From Acidobacteriota bacterium (GTDB taxonomy: Bacteria > Acidobacteriota > Terriglobia > Acidiferrales > UBA7541): DNA of 32,804 nt. Of this stretch, positions 8,222 through 16,212 are shown in pieces. The DNA lies in assembly GCA_003223295.1 (NCBI GenBank), contig QHYM01000330.1, positions 1 through 32,804 on the forward strand, in the 5' to 3' direction. The number at the start of each line of letters is the position of its first letter. The first letter of the stretch is position 1. The position numbers and the translations under genes were made by a program. The notes beneath the pieces were generated by a model, which was given only the letters and a program-made list of their open reading frames with translations, was not told the DNA's origin and searched no databases.

Positions 8222-8291
8222 GTGCACACACCTTTGCGAATGTCCCTCGGTGGTGCCGCGGACCTTTTTTTGATGAATTAATATCGATGGC

Positions 8292-11021
8292 CTAGAGCGG
8301 TTTTCCGTCCGGGCTGAGGAAGCGGAGCTCGCCCAGGTTCAATTCCTTGACTCCCGCCTCGATCTTGGAGCGGTCGCCGACAACCACCCAAATCAGATTG
8401 TCCGGGTGAACGATAATCTTTGCCGCCTCCGCGACATCGGCGGACTTGAGTGCCCGGATCTTTCCCGCCAACGTTTCGTAGTAGTCGTCGGGCAATCCGA
8501 ATTGCACCAGCTCATTCACGGAATTACCCACTTCCTGTTGCGTTTCTCTGGAGCCCGGCAGGCTTAGCGTCTCATTGTCCTGAACGATGGCCAGTTCTTC
8601 CTGCGACAGGGGATGGTCGGTCAGGATCCCGCGAAGCTCCTTGTTAAGCTCTACGAGAGACTCTTTCGTCTTATCGGTTTGCACCGGCGCGAGCGTGAGC
8701 CATGGCCGCTGTCCTCGCGCTCCCCACAATAGTGTGGTCGTCCCATAAGACCAGTGCTTGTTCTCGCGCAGATTCGAATTGATTCGGGAGAGGAACAAGC
8801 CACCAAGGCCATCGTTCATCGCCGCAATGGCGATCTCATTGGGATTGGCCGTTGGCGGCGCGACATTTCCCACAATGATGATGGACTGCTGCGCCCCGGG
8901 CTTGTCCATCAAATAAACGACCGATTTCGGCGCCAATTGCACATTTTTGATGCTTTTCTCTGGAGCCGGGCCTGGCTTCCAGGCGGCAAACAGTTTTTCG
9001 AGTTTTGGAGTCAGCTCGCCGAGGGTGATGTCACCTGCAATCACCAGCGTCGCATGGTTCGGTTTGAACCATGCTTGATGGAATTTGGCCATGTCTTCGC
9101 GCGTCATCTTTTCGACGCTTGCGATCGTTCCCGATCCCGTTAACGGATTGCTGTAGGCGTGTCCTGGACCGTACAGGAGGCCTGGGAACACGCGTAATGC
9201 CATCTGGATCGGCGTGGTTTGTTCACGCTGGATGGCTGCAATTTGTAACTTCTGTTGCTTCTTGAAATCGTCCTCTGGAAAAACGGGGTTCAAAATCAGA
9301 TCCGAGAAAAGCCCAAGGGAGGGATCCAATTTCGTTTTCAGCGCGGACAGACGCACGATGGACAGATCCAGATTGGAGAAGGCGGAGATCTGCGCGCCCA
9401 GCAATGCCTGTTCGTCGCTGATTTGCAGCGCGTTTCTCGTTTTGGTGCCGCCATTCAGCAGCGCCATGGCCATGCTCGAGGTTCCGGGCAGCGCGGAGGG
9501 ATCGGCAGCGTAGCCCGCATCGACGTCGAGCCAGAAGGTCACCAGCGGCACTTCGTGGCGCTCGGCGAGGATGACTTTCAGCCCGTTCGAAAGCGTGGCT
9601 TTCTGCAGTTTCGGCAGCTTGAGCGCAGGGGGTGTCCCCGTGGAGGGAGGTTTCGAACGGTCTGCCCCCGCCGTTGCTGCCTTATACTCCGGGAAGGGGT
9701 GCACTTCCAGAATGTAGACGCCATCGGAGAGCCAACGATTGGCAGCGGCTTTCAAATCTTCGGCGGTGGCTTCTTGCACGCGTTTCATTGAGATTTTGTA
9801 GTGCGCGGGATCGCCATGGAAGACCTGGTTCCGCGCCAACTGGTCGGATTTTCCGCCGAAACCGCCGATGCGTTCGATGCCACGGATAAAGTTGGCTTGA
9901 TACTGCGCTTTCACGCGGGCCAATTCTTCTTGCGTCGGGCCGTCCTTGAGGAACTTGGCCAGTTCCTCATCCAGTTCTTTTTCGACCTGCGCCAAATCCC
10001 CGCCCGGCTTCGCCGTCGCTTGCACGCGGAACTGCCCGGCGATTTCGTTCAATCCCACAAACGCGTTTGCATTGGTGGCAATCTGGTCGTCGTATACCAG
10101 GCGCTTGTAGAACCGCGAGCTCTTCCCAACACTCAAAACATCGCTCACCAGGTCCAAGTAGTCGCCGTCGGGTGTGCCGTCCTGCGGCACATTCCAAATC
10201 TTATAAATCCGGGCCTGCGGGACGCGATCCTGCACGTGTTGCCGGTGGGTTGCGGTCATTTTCGCGACCCAGACCTCATGGTGCGCGACAGGCGGTCCGG
10301 CGGGAATATTGCCGAAATACTTTTCAACTTTTTCCTTGGCGGTCTTGGCGTCGATGTCTCCAGCCAGGACAATAACGACGTTGGACGGCCCGTAGTAGGT
10401 TCTGAACCATTCCTTCACGTCATCCATGGATGCGGCATTCAGGTCGGCCATCTCTCCAATCACGGTCCAGGAATAGGGATGCCCCGCCGGATAGGTATTT
10501 TGGGTAATGAGCTGAAAGGCGACGGCGTACGGCTGGTTTTCGCCCTGGCGTTTCTCGTTCTGCACGACGCCACGCTGCAAATCGAGGGTCTTTTGATCCA
10601 AGGAGCCCAGCAGGAAGCCCATGCGGTCGGATTCCATCCACAAGGTGTAATCGAGCGCGGAAGTCGGGACGTTCTCGAAATAGTTCGTACGGTCGTTGTT
10701 GGTCGTGCCGTTCAGGTCGGTCGCGCCGATCTTTTCCATCGCGTCGATGTAGCGTCCGGACGCATGCTCGCTGCCGCCGAACATCAAGTGCTCGAAGAGA
10801 TGCGCGAATCCCGTTTTCCCGGGCTTCTCGTTTTTCGAGCCCACGTGATACCAGAGATTCACCGCCACGATGGGCGCCTTGTGGTCTTCGTGCACGATCA
10901 AGGTCAGACCGTTATTCAGCACGAATGTTTGGAAAGGAATGTCAATGTCCGCGCTCTGCGCGAAAGTCCTTCCCGCCATGAGCGCCAAGACGAGAATTAG
11001 CCCAGCCGCTTTGCACTTCAT
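8292..11021 (-). CDS. Secreted M16 (pitrilysin) family zinc peptidase, two fused halves
   Basis: A 909-residue protein starting MKCKAAGLILVLALMAG, a clear signal peptide, with GGGAGGG-type ribosome binding sequence before the ATG at 11021 (a longer reading to 11087 is less likely). The first half carries the inverted zinc motif H74-L-F-E77-H78 and, about 78 residues later, the third ligand region N-E-K (E156). It also has the N-N-D-R-T-N-Y-F-E stretch typical of M16. The second half, from about residue 460, repeats the fold (L-S-N-G-L-K-V-I-L-A-E) but has no HxxEH, as expected for the inactive partner half. It should degrade peptides in the periplasm in a clam-shell chamber. It converges on the acyl-CoA ligase gene, 70 nt apart. 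Confidence 0.92.
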   Translation of the reverse strand: MKCKAAGLILVLALMAGRTFAQSADIDIPFQTFVLNNGLTLIVHEDHKAPIVAVNLWYHVGSKNEKPGKTGFAHLFEHLMFGGSEHASGRYIDAMEKIGATDLNGTTNNDRTNYFENVPTSALDYTLWMESDRMGFLLGSLDQKTLDLQRGVVQNEKRQGENQPYAVAFQLITQNTYPAGHPYSWTVIGEMADLNAASMDDVKEWFRTYYGPSNVVIVLAGDIDAKTAKEKVEKYFGNIPAGPPVAHHEVWVAKMTATHRQHVQDRVPQARIYKIWNVPQDGTPDGDYLDLVSDVLSVGKSSRFYKRLVYDDQIATNANAFVGLNEIAGQFRVQATAKPGGDLAQVEKELDEELAKFLKDGPTQEELARVKAQYQANFIRGIERIGGFGGKSDQLARNQVFHGDPAHYKISMKRVQEATAEDLKAAANRWLSDGVYILEVHPFPEYKAATAGADRSKPPSTGTPPALKLPKLQKATLSNGLKVILAERHEVPLVTFWLDVDAGYAADPSALPGTSSMAMALLNGGTKTRNALQISDEQALLGAQISAFSNLDLSIVRLSALKTKLDPSLGLFSDLILNPVFPEDDFKKQQKLQIAAIQREQTTPIQMALRVFPGLLYGPGHAYSNPLTGSGTIASVEKMTREDMAKFHQAWFKPNHATLVIAGDITLGELTPKLEKLFAAWKPGPAPEKSIKNVQLAPKSVVYLMDKPGAQQSIIIVGNVAPPTANPNEIAIAAMNDGLGGLFLSRINSNLRENKHWSYGTTTLLWGARGQRPWLTLAPVQTDKTKESLVELNKELRGILTDHPLSQEELAIVQDNETLSLPGSRETQQEVGNSVNELVQFGLPDDYYETLAGKIRALKSADVAEAAKIIVHPDNLIWVVVGDRSKIEAGVKELNLGELRFLSPDGKPL

Positions 11022-11377
11022 CGGAAAACCCTCCCATCCAAATTTGCAGCAACTCTTCACACGGAAGCGTTGCAGAAACACCACCACCGCAGATATAGAC
11101 GCTTACGATGCAAGAAAGTCGCCTTCGGAACTAAGACTCGTCCCGCAGATGTAGTGTGCTCACCGCTTAGACTCAACGACCAGCGAGTGTACACCGCAGG
11201 GCGTTATTGAGGAAATCGATTAAGCGGCGGTAGGTGGCAATTTCCTAGTAGCCGTTTATTAGCGGAAGCTGACCCTTGCGCGAATCATAGGATGGCAAGT
11301 AAGTGAGCACGCGTCCGATTTGTTCCCGCGCCCGGGAGGGTCTAAAATCCTTCTTGAGAGCGGGAATTGAGGTAGCT
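11022..11377. other. Divergent intergenic region between M16 peptidase and thiG
   Basis: This 356-base spacer must hold the promoters of both flanking genes. A thiamin pyrophosphate riboswitch was looked for ahead of thiG, but the conserved CTGAGA and the ACC-CTTTGAACCTGA blocks are not present. Nothing else was recognised. Confidence 0.35.
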
Positions 11378-12082
11378 ATGCCGGATAATTTGGTGATTGC
11401 CGGGCGCGCGTTTCAATCGCGGCTGATTGTGGGAACAGGGAAGTACCGCAGTTTTCAGGAAATGGCCCGGGCGCACGCCGCTTCGGGAGCGGAGATGATC
11501 ACGGTGGCGGTGCGCCGCGTGAATCTGACCGGCTACACCGCGGAAGAAGCCATCCGCACGGCGCGGCTGGCGCGCGAAGTGGGGCTTTCGAATTGGATCA
11601 AGCTTGAAGTGATTGGCGACCAGCAAACACTTTTTCCTGACACGGAGCAGCTCATCGAGGCCACGCGCGTTTTGGTGAAGGAAGGCTTCGTGGTCCTGCC
11701 GTACACCAACGACGACTTGATCGCCGCACGCAAGCTGATTGACGCTGGCGCAGCGGCGGTGATGCCGCTGGCCGCGCCCATCGGTTCCGGTCTGGGCATT
11801 CAGAATCCCGCCAATCTGCGGATTCTCCGCGAGCGCATCACGGAAGTTCCGATGATCGTGGATGCCGGAGTTGGCACAGCTTCCGATGCCGCCATCGCCA
11901 TGGAACTGGGCGCCGATGGGGTGCTGATGAACACCGCCATTGCCGAAGCGGAGAATACCGTGCTGATGGCGGAAGCTATGCGCGATGCGGTCATCGCTGG
12001 GCACAAGTCGTATCTTGCAGGCCGCATGCCCAAGCGCCTGTACGCGTCGGCATCGAGTCCCATGAGCGGCGTGGTCCGCTAG
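11378..12082 (+). CDS. thiG: Thiazole synthase ThiG, apparently shortened by about 23 residues
   Basis: ThiG forms the thiazole phosphate ring of thiamin from 1-deoxy-xylulose 5-phosphate, dehydroglycine and ThiS-thiocarboxylate. The 234-residue product has V-G-T-G-K-Y at 18-23 and V-A-V-R-R-V near 43-48. It also has the catalytic-lysine strand W-I-K75-[25 protein letters not shown] and V-D-A-G-V-G. The start at 11378 is preceded by TTGAGGT; a longer reading to 11303 lacks family support. Between R-V-N-L (residue 50) and T-A-E-E-A (54) only T-G-Y is found, whereas E. coli ThiG has about 26 residues there, including the LLPNTSG strand. No thiS, thiF, thiH, thiO or thiE lies nearby. The reading frame is otherwise intact. 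Confidence 0.9.
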   Translation: MPDNLVIAGRAFQSRLIVGTGKYRSFQEMARAHAASGAEMITVAVRRVNLTGYTAEEAIRTARLAREVGLSNWIKLEVIGDQQTLFPDTEQLIEATRVLVKEGFVVLPYTNDDLIAARKLIDAGAAAVMPLAAPIGSGLGIQNPANLRILRERITEVPMIVDAGVGTASDAAIAMELGADGVLMNTAIAEAENTVLMAEAMRDAVIAGHKSYLAGRMPKRLYASASSPMSGVVR

Positions 12083-12319
12083 CCATAATTCCTAACCCAA
12101 TCGCGAGTGCAGCTGTTCCTTTGGGCTGGCGCTTGCTGGCTGTAGCCTGAACGTGAGTGTTAAGGAGTTTGCCTGAATAACCGATTCGAAACCGAAAAAC
12201 CAGAAGCCCACTGGCATAAATCCAGTTTCTTGACACTACTAGTGGGGAAGCCCTTCGAGCGGCTTGTTTCCGAACGGGCGGCGTAGAAGCCTGTCCCAGG
12301 GGCAACCTCTCGAGCCCTT

Positions 12320-13744
12320 ATGGAACTGAAGCTCAGCGCGTGGCGTCCGCATTTGGCCAGGCAGGTCCTCATCGGCCTGGCTGCCTGTGCCACGTACATG
12401 CTCGCCGCGAAGCTGAGCCTGCGCCTCGCCACAGTGCATCCCAGCGCAAGTCCTTTCTGGCCGCCAACGGGCATTGGCATCGTGATGCTTCTCCTTCTTG
12501 GTCTGCGCTTTTGGCCTGCGATTTTTGCGGGAGCCTTTCTCGTGAACCTTACGACGGCAGGCTCGGCGCTTACGTCGCTGGGTATCGGGGCGGGGAACTG
12601 TCTTGAAGCCGTAACGGCGTGCTATTTGGTTACGCGGTTTGCCCACGGCAAGGATGTTTTCGACAGCACCAGAGACATTCTGCGTTTTGCTCTTTTCGGC
12701 GGAATCGTGAGCAGCGCTGTCGCCGCCACGTTTGGCGTCACGAGCCTGGCGCTGGGCGGGTTCGCGCCGTGGCATCAGTACGGGATTATCTGGCGCACTT
12801 GGTGGCTCGGAGACGCGGCAGGGGCACTGGTTTTTGCGCCCTTCTTGCTTCTGTGGTGCGCCAATCCGAGCCTGAACTGGTCCAAGCAACAGTTTGTTGA
12901 AGCCGCCGCGCTGTTAGCTTCAACACTGCTCATTTCGGGAATTGTTTTCGGCCCATTGTTGCATTCTGCAGTGAGGAACGACCCCTGGACGTTTCTCTGC
13001 ACGCCGTTTCTCGTGTGGGTGGCCTTTCGCTTTGGGCCGCGCGAAGCTTCAGCTATCATCTGCCTGGTGTGTGCGATTGCGGTGGTGGGCACCACGCACG
13101 GTTACGGGCCGTTTGCGCGCCCATCGCCCAACGATTCGCTGCTGCTGCTGCAATCTTTCCTTTCCATCCAGGCGCTGATGACGCTGGTGTTTGCCGCCGA
13201 GGTTTCCGAGCGGCGGCGGCAGGAACAGCAAGCCAGAATGCTGGCCGTGCGCGATCCCTTGACAGGCCTGGCGAACTACCGGCTGCTGGTGGAGCGCATC
13301 GACGAGGAGATTAAACGCTACGGGCGCACCGGCAAACCGTTCTCGGTTCTGTTGCTCGACCTTGACGGGTTGAAAAGGATCAATGACGAATACGGGCACC
13401 TTGTGGGCAGTCTGGCTATTTGCCGGGTGGCCGAGGTTTTGCACTTAAGCTGCCGCGAGACGGACACCGCGGCCCGTTATGGCGGCGATGAATTCGCGTT
13501 GGTAATGACGGAAAGCTCCGCGGAATCGGCCACGATGGTGGCTCAGCGTGTTTCCCAACGGCTGGCGCAAGATGCGGAAGAACCGCGGCTGTCCGTGAGC
13601 ATCGGCGTTGCGGAGTTTCCGCGCGACGGCGCCACGATCGAGCACCTGCTCAGCGCCGCCGACCAGGCGCTTTACAATGACAAGCGGCAGGTCCGTTCAT
13701 CTTCGCTCCCGCCCCGCGTTGAAAGTAGGAAATACTCAACGTAA
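12320..13744 (+). CDS. MASE1-GGDEF membrane diguanylate cyclase
   Basis: The 474-residue protein begins with eight or so membrane helices (residues about 12-295). These carry the MASE1 features L-A-T-V-H-P-S-A-S-P-F-W-P-P-T-G and W-W-L-G-D-A-A-G-A-L-V-F-A-P. A short linker of charged residues (296-308) is followed by a GGDEF domain. D-P-L-T-G-L-A-N-Y-R starts it at 312, the active-site G-G-D-E-F is at 388-392, and the inhibitory-site R-E-T-D is at 379-382, five residues before it. Synthesis of cyclic di-GMP with product inhibition is therefore expected. One change from the usual pattern is V-G-S at 362-364 where most enzymes have xGD. The input signal to MASE1 is unknown. The gene follows thiG by 237 nt and is probably transcribed separately. 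Confidence 0.9.
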   Translation: MELKLSAWRPHLARQVLIGLAACATYMLAAKLSLRLATVHPSASPFWPPTGIGIVMLLLLGLRFWPAIFAGAFLVNLTTAGSALTSLGIGAGNCLEAVTACYLVTRFAHGKDVFDSTRDILRFALFGGIVSSAVAATFGVTSLALGGFAPWHQYGIIWRTWWLGDAAGALVFAPFLLLWCANPSLNWSKQQFVEAAALLASTLLISGIVFGPLLHSAVRNDPWTFLCTPFLVWVAFRFGPREASAIICLVCAIAVVGTTHGYGPFARPSPNDSLLLLQSFLSIQALMTLVFAAEVSERRRQEQQARMLAVRDPLTGLANYRLLVERIDEEIKRYGRTGKPFSVLLLDLDGLKRINDEYGHLVGSLAICRVAEVLHLSCRETDTAARYGGDEFALVMTESSAESATMVAQRVSQRLAQDAEEPRLSVSIGVAEFPRDGATIEHLLSAADQALYNDKRQVRSSSLPPRVESRKYST

Positions 13745-13842
13745 CACCCTGTCTGGAGACGGCATGGGTTGCACTCGTGCAGAGAATCTCAGGGAAAATT
13801 GTCGACACAAGAACAAGGGGTGTACTTTTTGGCGCGCCTGGT

Positions 13843-14373
13843 CTAGCCGCCGGCCGCTTTGCGGGCTTGGGCGTCGTCGTAGCTTTCGCCGTAAATGGAG
13901 GGCACCTTCGCGCCCATGCAGCGCAAGTAGGAAGAGAGCTGGCCGCGGTGGTGGATGGTATGGTGCAGCCCCAGCATCACGAAGGTGACCGCCGGGCGCT
14001 GGAACATCCCGCGAAAATCGACCATCTTCAAAAGCTGCTCGCCGGTCGTTTTTGCCAGGGCATCGAAGTTTCTTGCGAAGCGCTGCTCGTACCAGGCGGC
14101 GACTTCCTGAGGGGTCTTCACGCTTTCGGGAAGCGCGGCGGCGTTCACGTCAAAAACGCCGTTGATCACCGTTTCCAGGAAGCGGTTCTCGGCTACGGCG
14201 ATGTGTCTGACGAGTTCGATGGCGCTCTTGGACACGGGGTCGGGGCGGTGGTCGCATTTATCCGCAGGCACGGACTCGAGGACTTTCTTGGTGATGCGGC
14301 TTTCGTTTTTCAGCGCGCCCAAGTAAGCGTTTTGCAGCAAGAACACGGCTTGTTCGCTGGTCATTGCGCTCAT
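13843..14373 (-). CDS. DinB/YfiT-family four-helix putative metal-dependent protein
   Basis: A protein of about 176 residues, typical for DinB. It has the three-histidine metal site pattern: H57 in V-R-H-I-A-V-A-E-N-R-F, then the pair region L-H-H-T-I-H-H-R-G-Q-L near residues 136-146. Family members include bacillithiol or mycothiol S-transferases and uncharacterised proteins; the substrate here cannot be told. The ATG at 14373 has GGAGGAG five bases upstream; an in-frame GTG at 14379 is an alternative. It converges on the GGDEF gene. Confidence 0.85.
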   Translation of the reverse strand: MSAMTSEQAVFLLQNAYLGALKNESRITKKVLESVPADKCDHRPDPVSKSAIELVRHIAVAENRFLETVINGVFDVNAAALPESVKTPQEVAAWYEQRFARNFDALAKTTGEQLLKMVDFRGMFQRPAVTFVMLGLHHTIHHRGQLSSYLRCMGAKVPSIYGESYDDAQARKAAGG

Positions 14374-14509
14374 TTCCACTCCTCCTTCGCTGTGCTTTCG
14401 TCCGTCAAATGCTATCTGTTTTTCTGGGACCGGGCTTCCTTGGCCCGTTGGATGCGCAAAGTTTATTTCCGTTTCATTCGATATTGCGATTGTGCCGGCT
14501 CACCGAGAC

Positions 14510-15064
14510 CTAATGGCGGCCGGTGCGCATCCATTCCCGAACTTCGTCCTCCACAGAGAAAACGTCCAATGGATTTCGCGTGGAGCGCGCATCCAACTGG
14601 TAGGGCTGTTCTTCGAAACGGCACAACCATCCACAACCCCGCTTCATTCAGGGTTTTGAAGTAGCCCCGGATCACGCGCTCTGTTCCTATGAGAACAAAT
14701 TGTGTCACATGAACCAGACGGTGGAAGAGCGTTCGCAGCGACGGCTTCTGGTTGAACACATTCACATCGAGGAAAGCGATCGCCGTCATGTGGGCGGCGT
14801 CAGGAAGAACGCGGTTCCCGCCAGCGCGAACCGTTTCGTAAAAAGGAGGATACGGAAGCGTTTCGCCGGTTTGCGACAGATCCAGAATCCTCCCTCGATC
14901 GAGGATTTCGGCAGAGAAAAACGGCTCTAGTTTCCTTCTTCCACCTCGCGCAAGCGCTTCTTCGGCGTCGTGCGCACGGGAAGAATCCGGCCGTCCAGCT
15001 CGACTCTGGGCAAATCCTCAACCATGACGGCTCGCCAAACGGTGCTGGCCTTCTCCAGAGTCAT
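14510..15064 (-). pseudogene. Decayed HExxH-type putative metallopeptidase-like protein, two compensating frameshifts
   Basis: The ATG at 15064 has a good GGAG site and opens a frame (MTLEKASTVW...) that stops at 14927-14929. The next frame then reads E-P-F-F-S-A-E-I-L-D-R through L-F-H-R-L-V-H-V-T-Q-F to V-V-P-F. At the AAA run near 14616-14618 the reading returns to the first frame as E-E-Q-P-Y-Q-L-D-A-R and continues to V-E-D-E-V-R-E-W-M-R-T-G-R-H and a stop at 14510. The total span is 555 nt, an exact 185 codons, so one deletion and one insertion cancel out. The motif L-F-H-R-L-V-H looks like a former H-E-L-V-H zinc site with E changed to R. The family is recalled as an uncharacterised small putative zinc-peptidase group; that identity is tentative. 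The gene is very probably non-functional unless these are assembly errors. Confidence 0.6.
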
Positions 15065-15114
15065 TATTTACTCCAACACTAGGCCCAAAAAAACGATACA
15101 TGGACAATTCCTCG

Positions 15115-16119
15115 TTACAAAGTTCGGAAAAGGAAATGCCAGGTGGTGTCCACGGCGGCGTGGACAAGCGCGGAGGCAAAGATGGATCCGGTTCTACGCC
15201 ACGTCCAGCCGTAGAAAATGCCAGCAATGGTTGCAAGAACCACGTAACGCCAGTTCGGGAATCCCAGATTGGTGATGTGTGAAAAGCCAAACGCGACGGA
15301 GGCCGTCCACCAACCGGTAATTTCACTCTTGGACACGCGGGAGAGGAGGTTCTGCAGCAAGCCGCGAAAAAGAAACTCCTCGGGCCACGCGGTGAAGAAG
15401 AGAATGCCCAGCGCGGTCAGCGGCAGGGATTTCCACTCCCACCATTGCGGTTCGAATTGAATGAAGTGCATGCCGATGCCCAGCGGGATGGCGATCAACG
15501 CCAAAGCGAGAAAGCTGGCCCCAATGAAAAAGCTCCAGCGGCGGCTCCAGCCGATGGAGTAACCGATGCCGTCTATGCGGCGCAAGAGCACGAATGCGGC
15601 TAGCGTGACGTTCACGCACAGGAGTATGGTCATCACGTAGGCCAGCCGGCCGCCGGGAAACGGCCAAAGCCAATGCGACATCGAGAAGCCCCAGCGGTTG
15701 GGGAACGGTTTCACCGCCACCCAAATTCCCGCAATAATGCAAAAGTCTTGCCACGTGCCTGCGGGTTTTCGCTCCGCGGATGCCGCGACCGAGAGCGGAA
15801 TAAATACCAGAGCGGCGGCAGTTGCCGCACGGCCCACGGTAAAACTATCTGTCCCTAGCGCATAAATCAGGTAGACAAGGAACAATGCGGCGCCGAGCAA
15901 ATGACCTGCACCGGCGCCAAAGCGTGTGGCGAGGCTGGTTTCCACGCCACGCGCGGCGAACAGCAACATGATCAGAAACAAAAAAGCGAAGGCCGTCAGG
16001 GTTGCCGCATAGGCGCGTCCGCTGTAGCCGAGCCACACGGAGTAAAGCATGCCGGTGAGCGTCAGAATGGCCCACAGGCCAAGCATGGAAAACAGGCCGA
16101 GTTGGCGGGTGGTAGGCAA
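15115..16119 (-). CDS. CPBP-family (CAAX protease/bacteriocin-processing) intramembrane metalloprotease
   Basis: A 334-residue membrane protein with about eight helices. Its C-terminal part has the three CPBP motifs in order: E247-E248-F-L-F-R252, F-S-H281 and H320-A-A-V-D324. These residues coordinate a metal within the membrane in Rce1-like proteases. Bacterial members cleave or process membrane peptides, or act in immunity to bacteriocins; the substrate is not known. The reading starts with TTG at 16119 and has no clear ribosome binding site. An ATG at 16086 (M12) is also possible, so the N-terminus is uncertain. Confidence 0.85.
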   Translation of the reverse strand: MPTTRQLGLFSMLGLWAILTLTGMLYSVWLGYSGRAYAATLTAFAFLFLIMLLFAARGVETSLATRFGAGAGHLLGAALFLVYLIYALGTDSFTVGRAATAAALVFIPLSVAASAERKPAGTWQDFCIIAGIWVAVKPFPNRWGFSMSHWLWPFPGGRLAYVMTILLCVNVTLAAFVLLRRIDGIGYSIGWSRRWSFFIGASFLALALIAIPLGIGMHFIQFEPQWWEWKSLPLTALGILFFTAWPEEFLFRGLLQNLLSRVSKSEITGWWTASVAFGFSHITNLGFPNWRYVVLATIAGIFYGWTWRRTGSIFASALVHAAVDTTWHFLFRTL

Positions 16120-16162
16120 GCGAGAATTGTAACGCAGCCCGATGGCAGACCAAATTCAAACT

Positions 16163-16185
16163 GCGGGGCAGGAAGAGCGTCCCGC
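16163..16185 (-). terminator. Possible weak terminator of the ADOP permease gene
   Basis: A 7-bp GC-rich stem (GCGGGGC at 16163-16169 with 16179-16185, one G-T pair) lies just downstream of the permease stop on the minus strand. It is followed on that strand by AGTTTGAATTT rather than a clean T-run. Support is modest. Confidence 0.25.
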
Positions 16186-16212
16186 GAAATTGCAGGTCAA
16201 TCGAAGGTGGCG

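Noticed and set aside
6686-8227. 513-codon open frame on the minus strand
   Set aside because: It is antisense to the acyl-CoA ligase, whose motifs are clear, and has no protein-like features; such mirror frames are common in GC-rich genes.
8222-8291. Terminator between the convergent ligase and M16 genes
   Set aside because: There is a T run after CCGCGGACC, but only a 3-bp stem could be formed.
9801-11000. 399-codon open frame on the plus strand
   Set aside because: Antisense to the M16 peptidase and without family features.
11200-11377. Thiamin pyrophosphate riboswitch before thiG
   Set aside because: Searched for because of ACCCTTGCGCGAA near 11271, but the CTGAGA loop and the second conserved block are missing.
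12230-12258. Promoter of the GGDEF gene from a perfect TTGACA
   Set aside because: No acceptable -10 hexamer lies at 16-18 nt.
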